Assembly: GCF_023008165.1 (NCBI RefSeq)
Contig: NZ_JAKQZA010000001.1
Location: 606,796 to 670,795, forward strand
Direction: 5' to 3'
DNA length: 64,000 nt
DNA from: Kordiimonas laminariae
GTDB lineage: Bacteria; Pseudomonadota; Alphaproteobacteria; Sphingomonadales; Kordiimonadaceae
This document shows positions 48,493-57,160 of the stretch, in pieces (within the stretch, counting starts at the first letter, position 1; each line of letters starts with the position of its first letter). The position numbers and the translations under genes are program-made. Under the pieces are notes generated by a model, which made no database searches, was not told the origin of the DNA, and was given only the letters and a program-made list of their open reading frames with translations.

Positions 48493-49878
48493 ATGACACA
48501 AACCGATACAGTTCAATCACCGAAAGCCGCACCAGCAACCAGCAAGGTTGGTGTTATCTCACTTGGATGCCCAAAAGCACTGGTGGATAGCGAACGCATT
48601 CTCACGCAGCTTCGTTCCGAAGGTTATGAAATCTCACCTGAATATGAGGGTTCAGATGTTGTTATCGTAAACACCTGCGGTTTTATCGATAGCGCAAAAG
48701 AAGAAAGCTTCAACGCTATCAAAGAAGCAATGAACGAAAACGGCAAGGTAATTGTAACCGGCTGCCTGGGCGTGGATGAAAGCGCAGTGCGCGAAGTGGT
48801 ACCTGGGGTTCTAGCGGTAACAGGCCCTCAGCAATATGAACATGTGGTATCAGAGGTTCATAAGGCAGCGCCGCAACCGCACGATCCGTTCACACATCTT
48901 GTGCCTGAGGCTGGCCTGAAGTTAACACCGCGCCATTATAGCTATCTGAAAATTTCAGAAGGTTGTAACCACCGCTGCAAATTCTGCATCATTCCAAGCC
49001 TGCGCGGTGATCTGGATAGCCGCCCGATCCGGGCTGTACTTCGCGAAGCCGAAAAGCTTGTAGAAGCAGGCACGCAAGAACTCCTGATTATCAGCCAGGA
49101 TACGTCCGCATACGGGCTCGACCGCAAGCATGCCACCGAAGAATGGAAAGACCGCGAAATCCGTGCACATATGCAAGACCTAGCGGAAGCGCTAGGTGAT
49201 TTAGGTGTTTGGGTACGCCTGCACTATGTTTACCCATACCCGCATGTGGACAACGTCATCCCGCTGATGGCAGAAGGAAAAATCTTGCCGTACCTGGATA
49301 TCCCATTCCAGCATGCAAGCCCTAAGGTACTGAAGGCAATGAAGCGCCCAGCGAACGATGCCAAAGTGCTTGAGCGCTTAAAAAAATGGCGTGAAATCTG
49401 CCCTGAAATCGTAATTCGCTCTACCTTTATTGTGGGCTTCCCCGGCGAAACTGAAGAAGATTTCCAGTATCTTCTCGACTGGCTACAAGAAGCACAATTA
49501 GACCGCGTTGGCTGCTTTAAATATGAAGCTGTTGATGGCGCTGCAGCCAACGAACTTGAGGGTCAAGTGCCAGAAGACGTAAAGCAAGAACGTTGGGAAC
49601 GCTTTATGGCGGTATCCCAAGAGATTTCTGCGGAAAAACTAAAGAAACGTATTGGTATGGAAATGGCCGTTATCATTGACGAGATAACAGAAGAAGGTGC
49701 CATTGGCCGCACATATGCCGACGCGCCGGAAATCGATGGCCGCGTATATTTGGAAGGTGCAACAGCGTACACCCCCGGTGATATGGTGATGGCCTATATC
49801 ACAGAAAGCAATGACTATGACCTATACGGCGTGGTTGTTGTGGACACAGATGAAGACGATGATGACTGGGATTGGTAA
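48493..49878 (+). CDS. rimO: Ribosomal protein S12 methylthiotransferase RimO
   Basis: Radical-SAM enzyme that methylthiolates Asp88 of ribosomal protein S12. The MTTase domain cysteines are Cys26, Cys62 and Cys91; the radical-SAM triad is Cys158, Cys162 and Cys165 ([15 protein letters not shown]), whose flank [10 protein letters not shown] is RimO-specific. A TRAM domain follows. The C-terminus is strongly acidic ([11 protein letters not shown]). The N-terminal extension of 18 residues is Pro/Ala-rich. It is the second methylthiotransferase of the window, after mtaB. Confidence 0.96.
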   Translation: MTQTDTVQSPKAAPATSKVGVISLGCPKALVDSERILTQLRSEGYEISPEYEGSDVVIVNTCGFIDSAKEESFNAIKEAMNENGKVIVTGCLGVDESAVREVVPGVLAVTGPQQYEHVVSEVHKAAPQPHDPFTHLVPEAGLKLTPRHYSYLKISEGCNHRCKFCIIPSLRGDLDSRPIRAVLREAEKLVEAGTQELLIISQDTSAYGLDRKHATEEWKDREIRAHMQDLAEALGDLGVWVRLHYVYPYPHVDNVIPLMAEGKILPYLDIPFQHASPKVLKAMKRPANDAKVLERLKKWREICPEIVIRSTFIVGFPGETEEDFQYLLDWLQEAQLDRVGCFKYEAVDGAAANELEGQVPEDVKQERWERFMAVSQEISAEKLKKRIGMEMAVIIDEITEEGAIGRTYADAPEIDGRVYLEGATAYTPGDMVMAYITESNDYDLYGVVVVDTDEDDDDWDW

Positions 49879-49905
49879 CAATCTCTAACCCAATAAGAGG
49901 TGCTT

Positions 49906-50472
49906 ATGTACGAGACAATTTCGAAACTCCATCCAACCATAAGTACCTTACTCCTCGGTTTATTTTTCTGGATAAAACCAAAACAACCATCTGATCCCAA
50001 AACCAACTATAGCTACTATGATGACAATCAGGACGTTGGCCTGATGAAAGCTATGATATTGGCTTCTTTGCTGGAAATCGTGGCTGTTCATATTCTACTG
50101 ATATTCCTAAAGCCAAGTTGGAGCTTACCTGCTTTCATTCTTGGGTTTCTTGGCCTAGTATATGTTGTAGGCATCATAAAAAGCTGGAAACACAATCCTG
50201 TAGAAGTAGATTTTTCAAACCGAATAATCAGAACTCGCTGGGGATTTTCTAACCAACATATAATACCGTTTGAAGCGATAAGCAGTATCACCAAGCCAAA
50301 AGATAGTCGGGAGCTTAGGCGAGAAAAAGGATACGTTATTAATGTGTTTCTCGCCGAACCTAACATTGCAATCAATCTAGATGAAAATTCCAGCCTACCA
50401 GTTAAATCTATCCATATGATTCTTGATCAACCTAAAGATTTTCATCTAGCCCTTCGAAATCACCTAACGTAA
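49906..50472 (+). CDS. Membrane protein with bacterial PH-like domain, unknown function
   Basis: The start is ATG 49906 (AAGAGG 5 bases upstream; a GTG at 49900 adds two residues). Residues 8-25, 50-70 and 75-95 look membrane-embedded, and the C-terminal 90 residues have a strand-rich pattern with EVDFSNRIIRTRWGFSNQHIIPFEAISSI, which recalls the bacterial PH-like domains found in YdbT/YdbS-type membrane proteins. I do not recognise the gene. It follows rimO after 27 bases and could be read from its promoter. Confidence 0.55.
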   Translation: MYETISKLHPTISTLLLGLFFWIKPKQPSDPKTNYSYYDDNQDVGLMKAMILASLLEIVAVHILLIFLKPSWSLPAFILGFLGLVYVVGIIKSWKHNPVEVDFSNRIIRTRWGFSNQHIIPFEAISSITKPKDSRELRREKGYVINVFLAEPNIAINLDENSSLPVKSIHMILDQPKDFHLALRNHLT

Positions 50473-50512
50473 TACGGGACACCTCTATTTCATTTCTCTC
50501 AAATCTCAATTT

Positions 50513-50550
50513 ATTTGACAAAAGCAAATATATATTTGATAAAATCAAAT
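50513..50550 (+). promoter_or_regulatory. Promoter with two tandem 17-bp operators for the MarR-GNAT gene
   Basis: A perfect -35, TTGACA (50515-50520), and GATAAA (-10, 50538-50543) are 17 bases apart. ATTTGACAAAAGCAAAT (50513-50529) and ATTTGATAAAATCAAAT (50534-50550) are near-identical 17-bp dyads (ATTTG-N7-CAAAT); the second is a perfect 7-3-7 palindrome. Their centres are 21 bp apart, two helical turns, so two dimers would sit on the same face. One dyad overlaps the -35 and the other the -10, so binding would block transcription. The most likely ligand is the MarR domain of the gene itself. Confidence 0.75.
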
Positions 50551-50569
50551 AAATTGAGAGGCAAAAGAC

Positions 50570-51490
50570 ATGAAGCAATACGATGCAATTTTAGCAGTTA
50601 GAAAGTTTAACCGCTTCTATACCAAGTACTTTGGTTTATTACGCAAAAGCCTTTTAGATTCTGATTATTCACTTTCAGAGGCTCGAGTGCTTTATGATCT
50701 TGCACAAACTGATAGTTTAACCTCTAAAGAAATTGTTAAAGAATTGGAACTTGATCCCGGTTATCTGAGCCGCATTATCAAGCGTTTCGAAAGCATGGGC
50801 CTTGTTTCCAAGGAACGTTCAAAGAAGGATGGCCGCGCCTATCATGTTTCCCTGACCAAGGAAGGTAAGCGACAAGCTAAATTAATGGCAGACCGTGCCA
50901 ATGATGATCTTGCGGAAAAAATGGATAAACTATCTCCGAATAATCTTGCCACATTAACTGCGAGCCTTAATCACATTGAACAAACTTTCCAAAGTTCAAG
51001 CAATCAAATACCTGCCCCCATAATCCGAAGTCACCGTGCAGGCGATATCGGATGGATTATTTCAGAACACGGTAAGTATTATTCGGAACATCACAGCTTT
51101 AATGAAGGGTTTGAAGCACTGGTTGCCAAAATTGCCGCTGATTTTATCAATGATTATGATCCTGAATTGGAACACTGCTGGATAGCAGAACTAAATGGCA
51201 AAAATGTAGGTTCTATTATGCTGGTATGGGAAAATGAAACCACAGCACGCCTAAGACTTCTCTATGTATCACCCGATGCGCAGGGATACGGTCTGGGCAA
51301 ACAACTCGTCTCGGAATGTATCGCCTTTGCAAGAAACGCCGGCTATAGCCAGATTGAACTTTGGACCAACAAGGTATTGGAAACCGCATGCCATATATAT
51401 GAAAAGTCAGGCTTTGAACTGATTGGCGAAGATACACATGAAGACTTTGGAGGGCCACAAGTTGGTCAAACATGGCGTCTCGCTCTATAA
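50570..51490 (+). CDS. MarR-type regulator fused to a GNAT acetyltransferase
   Basis: Residues 1-145 form a MarR winged helix: SEARVLYDLAQTDSLTSKEIVKELELDPGYLSRIIKRFESMGLVSKERS contains the recognition helix (about 48-62). Residues 155-306 are a GNAT domain with LLYVSPDAQGYGLGKQLV, the Q-x-x-G-x-G acetyl-CoA loop. Such fusions are known in bacteria, where an acetyl-transfer activity and DNA binding lie in one chain; the acetyl acceptor is unknown here. GAGAGG lies about 9 bases before the ATG. Two tandem operators overlap its promoter, implying autoregulation. Confidence 0.9.
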   Translation: MKQYDAILAVRKFNRFYTKYFGLLRKSLLDSDYSLSEARVLYDLAQTDSLTSKEIVKELELDPGYLSRIIKRFESMGLVSKERSKKDGRAYHVSLTKEGKRQAKLMADRANDDLAEKMDKLSPNNLATLTASLNHIEQTFQSSSNQIPAPIIRSHRAGDIGWIISEHGKYYSEHHSFNEGFEALVAKIAADFINDYDPELEHCWIAELNGKNVGSIMLVWENETTARLRLLYVSPDAQGYGLGKQLVSECIAFARNAGYSQIELWTNKVLETACHIYEKSGFELIGEDTHEDFGGPQVGQTWRLAL

Positions 51491-51565
51491 ACCCTATCAG
51501 CTATCTATCTTGAAATTGCTAGCTAACTCCCCACCTATTACTGTGATTTAATACACAGGGGGCTT

Positions 51566-52264
51566 ATGATTGAATATATAGCAGCAGCGGTAGGCATCGG
51601 CTTTTCTTATGGTGCTTACAGGCTATGGAAAACAGCAAAAGAAAAACAATTTCTAGCACTTTACCAGTTCCCAGAACATGTACAAAAGAAGGTATCTGAA
51701 AAATATCCGGAACTTAGCCGCAGCGATATCAACACAATTTTCTCAGCTCTCAGGGATTATTTCATCATCCACCAGCAAGAGAAAAAGAAAGGTATCGCTA
51801 TGCCGTCAAAAATTGTCGATGACGCATGGCATGAGTTTATTCTTTCAACACGTGAATATGAAAGCTTCTGCCAAAAAGGGCTAGGCCGTTTTATTCATCA
51901 TATTCCTTCCGAGGCAATGCACAGTGAAAACTCCGCGCAAGAAAGCCTTAAGCGCGTCTGGAGGTATGCATGCCGCCAACAGAATATAGATCCTAAAAAA
52001 CCAGACAGGTTGCCGCCCCTCTTTGCGCTTGATGCCCGCTTTAATGTGAAAAACGGCTTTACCTATACACTCAATAAATCCGCATTTGATGAACGTATTT
52101 TTAATGCACGGCACATCCAGTGTATGGCAGCGGCCGCCGCAGGAACAAGTGCAGCCTCCGGCGGCGCGGCAATCTTTGGCGCTTCAGGTGGTGACAGTGC
52201 CGGAGATGGCGGTGGTGATGGTGGCGGATGCAGCAGTGGCTGTGGCGGCGGGTGCAGCAGCTAA
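51566..52264 (+). CDS. Membrane-anchored protein with Gly/Cys-rich tail
   Basis: The N-terminal membrane helix (residues 4-21) is followed by a soluble domain with VDDAWHEFILSTREYESFCQ and FIHHIP, a pattern I associate with glycine-rich domain-containing proteins (GRDP-like). The tail from residue 195 is nearly all Gly, Ser, Ala, Asp and Cys, ending in GGGCSSGCGGGCSS, which could bind metal or form crosslinks. No precise function. It converges with the RTX gene, with a perfect hairpin between them. Confidence 0.65.
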   Translation: MIEYIAAAVGIGFSYGAYRLWKTAKEKQFLALYQFPEHVQKKVSEKYPELSRSDINTIFSALRDYFIIHQQEKKKGIAMPSKIVDDAWHEFILSTREYESFCQKGLGRFIHHIPSEAMHSENSAQESLKRVWRYACRQQNIDPKKPDRLPPLFALDARFNVKNGFTYTLNKSAFDERIFNARHIQCMAAAAAGTSAASGGAAIFGASGGDSAGDGGGDGGGCSSGCGGGCSS

Positions 52265-52287
52265 CACATAGATCTACAATAATATTT

Positions 52288-52309
52288 GGGCAGAGATATA
52301 TCTCTGCCC
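52288..52309. terminator. Bidirectional hairpin terminator between Gly/Cys-rich and RTX genes
   Basis: GGGCAGAGA, loop TATA, TCTCTGCCC: a perfect 9-bp stem between the convergent stops. AAATATTATT follows on the minus strand and CCTGTCATAG on the plus strand, so termination is better supported for the RTX gene. Confidence 0.6.
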
Positions 52310-52324
52310 CTGTCATAGATTTCC

Positions 52325-53203
52325 TTAAAAAACGATATTTAAATCAGATGCAGTAATCACTTCATGAGACAATATGGTAATACTATCTCCATCATCCGTA
52401 GTAAGCTTCAAACCAAATGAATAATAATGATGATCGCTAGAAACAGTTTCGGCGGTAGCTCTCAGCTGAGATGCTGAAGATACGCCACCCGAAAAATTTT
52501 CGAAGTTTAAAATAAAACTGTCAGCATCACCACCTACAAGCAATACATCATTGCCATGATTACTGGCGAAATAGAATGTATCCTGCTCAAATTCAGCCTG
52601 CTGGTCTACAGCACCATTAATTGTATCATCACCAGCGCCTCCCCAAACAGTATCACTGTTATAACCTGCAACAATGGAGTCATTACCATCGCCGCCGTAA
52701 ATAACTGCTGAATCTAAATATCTTATAATATGGTCATCGCCTGTACCGGCATAAATAGTGTCATCACCTGATACAGATCGAATAGTGTCATTTCCTGCGC
52801 CTGTGCCAATAATATCATCATGGCCACTCAGAATAAGATCATTTCCATCGCCTGCCCACATCGAATGGATTTTCGCGATATTGCTTTTTAACAAAGCTCC
52901 GCTACCAAAATTAGGGCTTGCCTCTGCAGGAGCGCCATTACCAAGTGACAAAGGACTTGTATAAAAGCTACCTCCAACCAAAGTATCATCACCTTCACCG
53001 CCAACCATAAAATCAGCGTGTATAACTGTCTGTCCCTCTACAATAACATCCGTGTGCAAACTGCCGATAAGAAAATCATTCCCATCGCCGCCAATTAAGC
53101 GATCATATGCCGTTCCGCCAACGATTACATCATCACCATTGAAGCCTTCTAAAGTATCTCTGTTCCCGCTTCCTATAAGAGTATCATCTGTGTCAAAATT
53201 CAT
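52325..53203 (-). CDS. RTX calcium-binding repeat protein, probably type I secreted
   Basis: The ATG at 53203 has GGGGG about 5 bases upstream; the longer reading from 53236 adds 11 residues. The 292-residue product has no N-terminal signal and contains about eight nonapeptide repeats of the GGxGxDxx type (GGDGNDFLIG, GGEGDDTLVG, GGAGDDTING), each binding calcium in a parallel beta roll. The C-terminal 75 residues lack repeats and probably hold the uncleaved secretion signal. No enzymatic domain is seen, so it is a stand-alone RTX protein; no ABC transporter or MFP genes lie here. Confidence 0.85.
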   Translation of the reverse strand: MNFDTDDTLIGSGNRDTLEGFNGDDVIVGGTAYDRLIGGDGNDFLIGSLHTDVIVEGQTVIHADFMVGGEGDDTLVGGSFYTSPLSLGNGAPAEASPNFGSGALLKSNIAKIHSMWAGDGNDLILSGHDDIIGTGAGNDTIRSVSGDDTIYAGTGDDHIIRYLDSAVIYGGDGNDSIVAGYNSDTVWGGAGDDTINGAVDQQAEFEQDTFYFASNHGNDVLLVGGDADSFILNFENFSGGVSSASQLRATAETVSSDHHYYSFGLKLTTDDGDSITILSHEVITASDLNIVF

Positions 53204-53353
53204 AAAAACCCCCAATTTTAGTTTTATCCACCACAAATACCCCTAAAGAGAACATAAAACAATCAACGATAGTGATAACTGTAATCAGTTGAAATTCTTG
53301 GCATCGGGCTATATTTACTAATGGTCGCTTACTAGAAGTGATTGAAATAGCTT

Positions 53354-53503
53354 GTACTCAGGGCAAGGTGAAATTCCTGACCGGCGGTATGTCTGTTTTT
53401 CAGATAAGCCCGCGAGCGCCCACCGCACCTGTGGTGGGGTCAGCAGATCTGGTGAGAGGCCAGAGCCGACGGTATAGTCCGGATGGTAGAGTGGAAGCAG
53501 CAT
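53354..53503 (+). ncRNA. FMN riboswitch (RFN element)
   Basis: The conserved FMN-aptamer blocks appear in order. CAGGGCAAGGTGAAATTCC and GACCGGCGGT lie near 53359-53389. AGCCCGCGAGC is at 53407-53417, and GATCTGGTGAGAGGCCAGAG at 53446-53465. GCCGACGGTATAGTCCGGAT comes next, with the closing stem after it. The blocks enclose variable stems, one of them the GC-rich CACCGCACCTGTGGTG at 53421-53436. It lies about 115 bases upstream of ribB. No strong intrinsic terminator was seen between them, so translational or Rho-dependent control is more likely. Confidence 0.95.
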
Positions 53504-53615
53504 AAGGCATCCTTTTTATGGGTGGCCTATTGCTATAGGACGTGCTCCGTTTTGCGCGCCTATTCCCTATATTTACGCCCTGATTCCTGCTGTCTGAAAT
53601 TTATGGAGACACACA

Positions 53616-54281
53616 GTGAATCAGACTGATCAAACAATTAAACTAAGTGAGTTCGGCACATCGGTTGAACGTATTGAAAATGCTATTGCTGCACTTAAAG
53701 AAGGGCGCGGCATCTTAGTTATGGATGATGAAAATCGGGAAAATGAAGGTGATTTCATTTTTGCCGCTGAAACTATTACACCAGAGCAAATGGCGCTTCT
53801 GATCCGTGAAGGTTCAGGCATTGTATGCCTCACGCTACCTGATGAAAAACTTCAGGCGCTTGAGTTGCCGCAGATGGTTGCAGATAATTCATCCAGCATG
53901 GGTACTGCTTTCACCGTTTCTATCGAAGCGAAAGAAGGCGTAACCACCGGTGTTTCTGCGGCTGACCGTGTTACCACGATCAAAACCGCCATCAAAGATG
54001 GTTGCAAACCAAGCGAGCTTGCACGCCCTGGCCATGTATTCCCGTTAAGGGCCCACGCAGGTGGTGTGCTTGCGCGTCACGGCCATACAGAAGCCTCTGT
54101 AGAATTGGTGCGGATGGCTGGCTTCAAGCCCGCAGGCGTACTTTGCGAGCTCACCTTACCTGATGGCACCATGGCGCGCCTGCCTGAAATCTGTGCTTAC
54201 GGCAAAGCCCATAATATGCCTGTCGTAACCATCGAAGATTTGATTGGATACCTTGAAGCGCAAAATAGCGCCGCGGCATAA
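53616..54281 (+). CDS. ribB: 3,4-dihydroxy-2-butanone-4-phosphate synthase
   Basis: Makes the four-carbon precursor of the riboflavin ring from ribulose 5-phosphate. [37 protein letters not shown] and [22 protein letters not shown] are the characteristic metal and substrate blocks. At 221 residues it lacks a GTP-cyclohydrolase II domain, so it is RibB and not RibBA. The start is GTG with GGAG about 8 bases upstream; a nearby ATG at 53603 is out of frame. It is controlled by the FMN riboswitch and is not in a rib operon here. A dyad follows the stop. Confidence 0.96.
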   Translation: MNQTDQTIKLSEFGTSVERIENAIAALKEGRGILVMDDENRENEGDFIFAAETITPEQMALLIREGSGIVCLTLPDEKLQALELPQMVADNSSSMGTAFTVSIEAKEGVTTGVSAADRVTTIKTAIKDGCKPSELARPGHVFPLRAHAGGVLARHGHTEASVELVRMAGFKPAGVLCELTLPDGTMARLPEICAYGKAHNMPVVTIEDLIGYLEAQNSAAA

Positions 54282-54289
54282 ACAATCCC

Positions 54290-54315
54290 TATAGCCCCTT
54301 CCGTGGGGGGCTATA
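54290..54315. terminator. Inverted repeat between ribB and a membrane protein gene
   Basis: TATAGCCCC (54290-54298) pairs with GGGGCTATA (54307-54315) across an 8-base loop. Neither strand shows a T-run. The stem covers the stop of the convergent membrane protein gene. Probably a 3'-end structure. Confidence 0.45.
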
Positions 54316-54676
54316 CCAACCCCATAAATGCCAAAACATCAATGGTGACAAAAAGCGCCCACTGCGGGAATTCAACCAAACTTAATCGTTTCCATAAGAT
54401 CAATACTGCAAACCAAACAAGCGTTGCACTTGATAGCAAAAATGCAAACCAGGCGAGTTCAATAGCACTTGGGAAATAAGCAGCCCAAAGAAAAGCACCT
54501 CCCATAGCAAAAAGCATAATGGTAACAATATGCCAGCATGCATAATTGGTATATTTAGGTACCCTGTGCATATCGCTTTCAACAAGTGGTTTGGCAATAA
54601 CTGGCCCACCAACCCATGTGTGGATTGCAAATGTCAGAAAAGATGCAGCAGCCGCTGCCATCAGATAAATATTCAT
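54311..54676 (-). CDS. Small membrane protein, four helices, unknown function
   Basis: A 121-residue protein with four predicted transmembrane helices (about 2-20, 45-67, 72-92 and 100-120) and short loops; HTWVGGPVIAKPLVESDMHRV forms the only larger hydrophilic section. I do not recognise a family. It converges with ribB. The codon use and composition fit the genome and the start ATG is unambiguous. Confidence 0.6.
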   Translation of the reverse strand: MNIYLMAAAAASFLTFAIHTWVGGPVIAKPLVESDMHRVPKYTNYACWHIVTIMLFAMGGAFLWAAYFPSAIELAWFAFLLSSATLVWFAVLILWKRLSLVEFPQWALFVTIDVLAFMGLV

Positions 54677-54752
54677 AAGTCAGCCCCTCACAGCTAATGA
54701 ATGTGAAAGACAGTTTATGAAGTGTTAGATACAAAACAGAGATGACAGCTTG

Positions 54753-55634
54753 TCACTGCGACACTTTATACCTGCCTTGGAGAAGATCCTGTTTTTCCAT
54801 AAGCACCTTCGAGATAAAACGCATCAGGAGCTTTACTCGTGGTGTGTTTTTCAAATCAGGATGCGTTAATACCCATATATCCTGCCAAGGGAAGGGATCA
54901 CTTCCTTCGAGCGCCACTAAATTGGGGTCTGGATCGGCCATGTAACAAGTACCCCGGTATATCCCCCGTCCCTGAAGCGCAGCTAGGTGGCGTAACAAAA
55001 AATCATCAAGCCGCCAACCAATAGGCGCTTCAGGAAACGGTGATTTCACAATCCATTCTTCTGGTGCAGGATCGAGCGAATTTACAATCCACCGTATATC
55101 TGAAACAGGTGTTTCTTCCAGATAATCTACCCTGCAATAATAATTCAGATAAAAGGAGAATAGCTTTCGCCCCACCAAATGTTCCGGTGGTTTTGATGTT
55201 GCCCGTACCACCACGTCAGCTTCCGATTTATCCAAATCAGCGAAGTGATATCCGCTGTTAATAGTTAGCTCGATTTCGGGGTACATTCTGGAAAATTCAT
55301 CCAGCGCATCAAGCAGAAAAAACTGCCCCATAACAACCGGGATGGAAATAGTAATTGGCCCTACTTCGCCTTTGCCTTGTGCCCGCTGCTTACGGTTAGC
55401 CGCATAATTTATCTGCTCCATCCTGCGCGCGGCCGCTAATAATTGGTCGCCAAGTTCAGTGGAGCGATACCCACCAGCAACACGTTCAAAAACCGGAGCA
55501 CCGTACCGGCCATTAATCACAGCCAACCGCCTGGAAACCGTAGAATGGGTAACCCGCAGCTGACACGCCGCTCCTCGCACAGTCCCGTACCGGCTTAGAG
55601 CCAGAATAAATCTATAATCATCCCAATTTTCCAT
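54753..55634 (-). CDS. LysR family transcriptional regulator
   Basis: Residues 1-65 form the LysR winged helix-turn-helix (ENWDDYRFILALSRYGTVRGAACQLRVTHSTVSRRLAVI). Residues 90-290 resemble the two-lobed co-inducer domain. Effector unknown. It is divergent from an exported DUF1330-like gene, and a perfect 20-bp palindrome covers its start codon, which suggests negative autoregulation and control of that neighbour. The Arg-rich DNA-binding part and length (293) are normal for the family. Confidence 0.92.
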   Translation of the reverse strand: MENWDDYRFILALSRYGTVRGAACQLRVTHSTVSRRLAVINGRYGAPVFERVAGGYRSTELGDQLLAAARRMEQINYAANRKQRAQGKGEVGPITISIPVVMGQFFLLDALDEFSRMYPEIELTINSGYHFADLDKSEADVVVRATSKPPEHLVGRKLFSFYLNYYCRVDYLEETPVSDIRWIVNSLDPAPEEWIVKSPFPEAPIGWRLDDFLLRHLAALQGRGIYRGTCYMADPDPNLVALEGSDPFPWQDIWVLTHPDLKNTPRVKLLMRFISKVLMEKQDLLQGRYKVSQ

Positions 55635-55653
55635 TGGTGCAATTTTGCACCAA
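55634..55653. promoter_or_regulatory. 20-bp palindrome at the LysR start codon, probable operator
   Basis: TTGGTGCAATTTTGCACCAA is a perfect 9-2-9 palindrome. Its first base is the first base of the LysR start codon on the minus strand. A half-site TTGGTG recurs at 55699-55704, about 45 bp away, close to the divergent gene. A dyad with a T-N11-A core fits LysR-type boxes. Confidence 0.65.
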
Positions 55654-55746
55654 AGAAAGCAAAAGTAAATCCATACATCTTCAAATTATTTCCCTACCTT
55701 GGTGCCACAAAACAATTTCTTCCAAAGACAGCCGAGGATTATGGAA

Positions 55747-56487
55747 ATGAAAAACCTCTTGTTAGCCCAAATCGCCATATTCCTGATTGCAGGAATATGG
55801 CACCAAAACAGCTCTCCGGTTTATGCTGGAAATAAAGCACCAGCCCTTCATCTTGAAAAAGGACAATACCTTACCGTTGTTCTTCCTGAAACCAACCCAG
55901 CGAAAAACATGCTTCGCGAAGCTTATTATTCCGCAGCTTTTCCTTTAGCGGAAAAATATGGGCTGAAAAGAGAGGTGGGCCTGAAAGTTGAACAGAAAAT
56001 TATAAGTGATTACAACCCATCAGCAGCTTTATTTTTCTCCTATCCTGATCAAGCATCAGAGAGAAATTTAACAAACGAAGCAATGTGGCCTGAGATCGTA
56101 AAACTACGTAAAGAAGCTTGGAAAGAGATTAAGTTCTACAGCGCAACCATCGAACATGACCTCAACATCACCTTCGATCCGGAAAAAAGCTATACACTGG
56201 TTGTTGCCTGGACAAACCCTGAGCACCCTAATGATTATTTCCGCTATTTGGACGCAATCAAACAGGTGGTAAACGAAGCAGGTGGGCGCTTTATCTATAA
56301 AATGCAAACCCCAAAATATGAAGCCAACACAAAAGGCCAAGCCCCGGCGCAACTAACATTTGTTGAATGGGATACCCCTGATGCGTTTGCCCAGCTAAGC
56401 CGAAACCCTGACTATAAAAAGCATGTACCCTTAAGGGAAAACGGCATCCAAAAGCTGGAGTTTTACCGCTTAACCGCACCTCAGTAA
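55747..56487 (+). CDS. Exported protein with DUF1330-like domain
   Basis: ATG 55747 has GAGGA 8 bases upstream; ATG 55741 is too close to it, and the longest reading from 55699 starts at TTG. A signal peptide runs to about residue 28 (cleavage near VYAGNK). The C-terminal 80 residues, with YKMQTPKYEANTKGQAPAQLTFVEWDTPDAFAQLSRNPDY, match the DUF1330 dimeric alpha-beta barrel; the N-terminal part (about 30-130) may be a second, degenerate copy of the same fold. Function unknown; it is probably controlled by the divergent LysR protein. Confidence 0.65.
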   Translation: MKNLLLAQIAIFLIAGIWHQNSSPVYAGNKAPALHLEKGQYLTVVLPETNPAKNMLREAYYSAAFPLAEKYGLKREVGLKVEQKIISDYNPSAALFFSYPDQASERNLTNEAMWPEIVKLRKEAWKEIKFYSATIEHDLNITFDPEKSYTLVVAWTNPEHPNDYFRYLDAIKQVVNEAGGRFIYKMQTPKYEANTKGQAPAQLTFVEWDTPDAFAQLSRNPDYKKHVPLRENGIQKLEFYRLTAPQ

Positions 56488-56506
56488 TAGATACCTATAG
56501 CATAAA

Positions 56507-56526
56507 TGGCAGGCCAAAGCCTGCCA
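56507..56526. terminator. Perfect hairpin between convergent genes
   Basis: TGGCAGGC, loop CAAA, GCCTGCCA: an 8-bp stem between the DUF1330-like and GST stops. There is no T-run on either strand, so a classical terminator is not certain. Confidence 0.45.
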
Positions 56527-56533
56527 CATGCAT

Positions 56534-57160
56534 TTATGCACCAAGCTTATATGGTCCGCCACGCTCCAGAGCACGCTTATACGCCTCTCTCTCTTCTATC
56601 CGCTTCATATAGGCATCAAGGTTAGGGAAAAAGCCTAATGCGCCTTTTGAATTCGCAGCCTCCATCGGGAAGCTAAGCATAAAATCTGCTCCCGTAAGCT
56701 CATCACCCATGAAATACTGCTGCTCACCAAGCGACTGCGCCATATATCCGAAATGGTTGGCAAATTCACTTTGGATACGCGGTTGAAGCGGTGCTGCAGC
56801 TTCACCAAGTAAGCTTGTGTATAGCCCCAATAACAACGGCAACATGGCAGATCCTTCTGCATAATGCATCCATTCCACATATTTGTTGTATGCTGCACTA
56901 TCCACTGCAGGAGCAAACTTACCGCCGCCATATGTGCGGATAAGATACTCAACAATCGCGCCAGATTCGGCAATTTTCACATCACCATCTTCAAGCACTG
57001 GGGATTTCCCCAGCGGATGGAGTTCCCTTAAGCTTTCAGGCGCAAGGCGAGTTTCCGCATCACGCTGATAGTAGATAATTTCATATTCGAGTCCAAGCTC
57101 CTCAAGCGCCCATAAAATACGCTGAGATCGGCTGTTGTTCAGATGGTGAACTTTGATCAT
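56534..57160 (-). CDS. Glutathione S-transferase-like protein
   Basis: A thioredoxin-fold N-terminal domain (residues 1-80) with SRSQRILWALEELGLEYEI and a helical C-terminal domain. The cis-Pro and GSH-contacting SPVLEDGDVKIAESGAIVEYL are present. The likely catalytic Ser is in NNSRSQR. Length 208, normal for bacterial GSTs of the type found in YfcG/GstB-like groups. GGGAG lies 6 bases before the ATG. Substrate unknown. Confidence 0.9.
   Translation of the reverse strand: MIKVHHLNNSRSQRILWALEELGLEYEIIYYQRDAETRLAPESLRELHPLGKSPVLEDGDVKIAESGAIVEYLIRTYGGGKFAPAVDSAAYNKYVEWMHYAEGSAMLPLLLGLYTSLLGEAAAPLQPRIQSEFANHFGYMAQSLGEQQYFMGDELTGADFMLSFPMEAANSKGALGFFPNLDAYMKRIEEREAYKRALERGGPYKLGA

Noticed and set aside
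48378-48516. Long N-terminal extension of the SnoaL-like protein
   Set aside because: It overlaps the divergent rimO start, has no ribosome site and would bury the signal peptide.
52086-52316. His/Arg-rich and Ala-rich open frames around the Gly/Cys-rich tail
   Set aside because: They are out-of-frame readings of the repetitive GGT/GGC codons.
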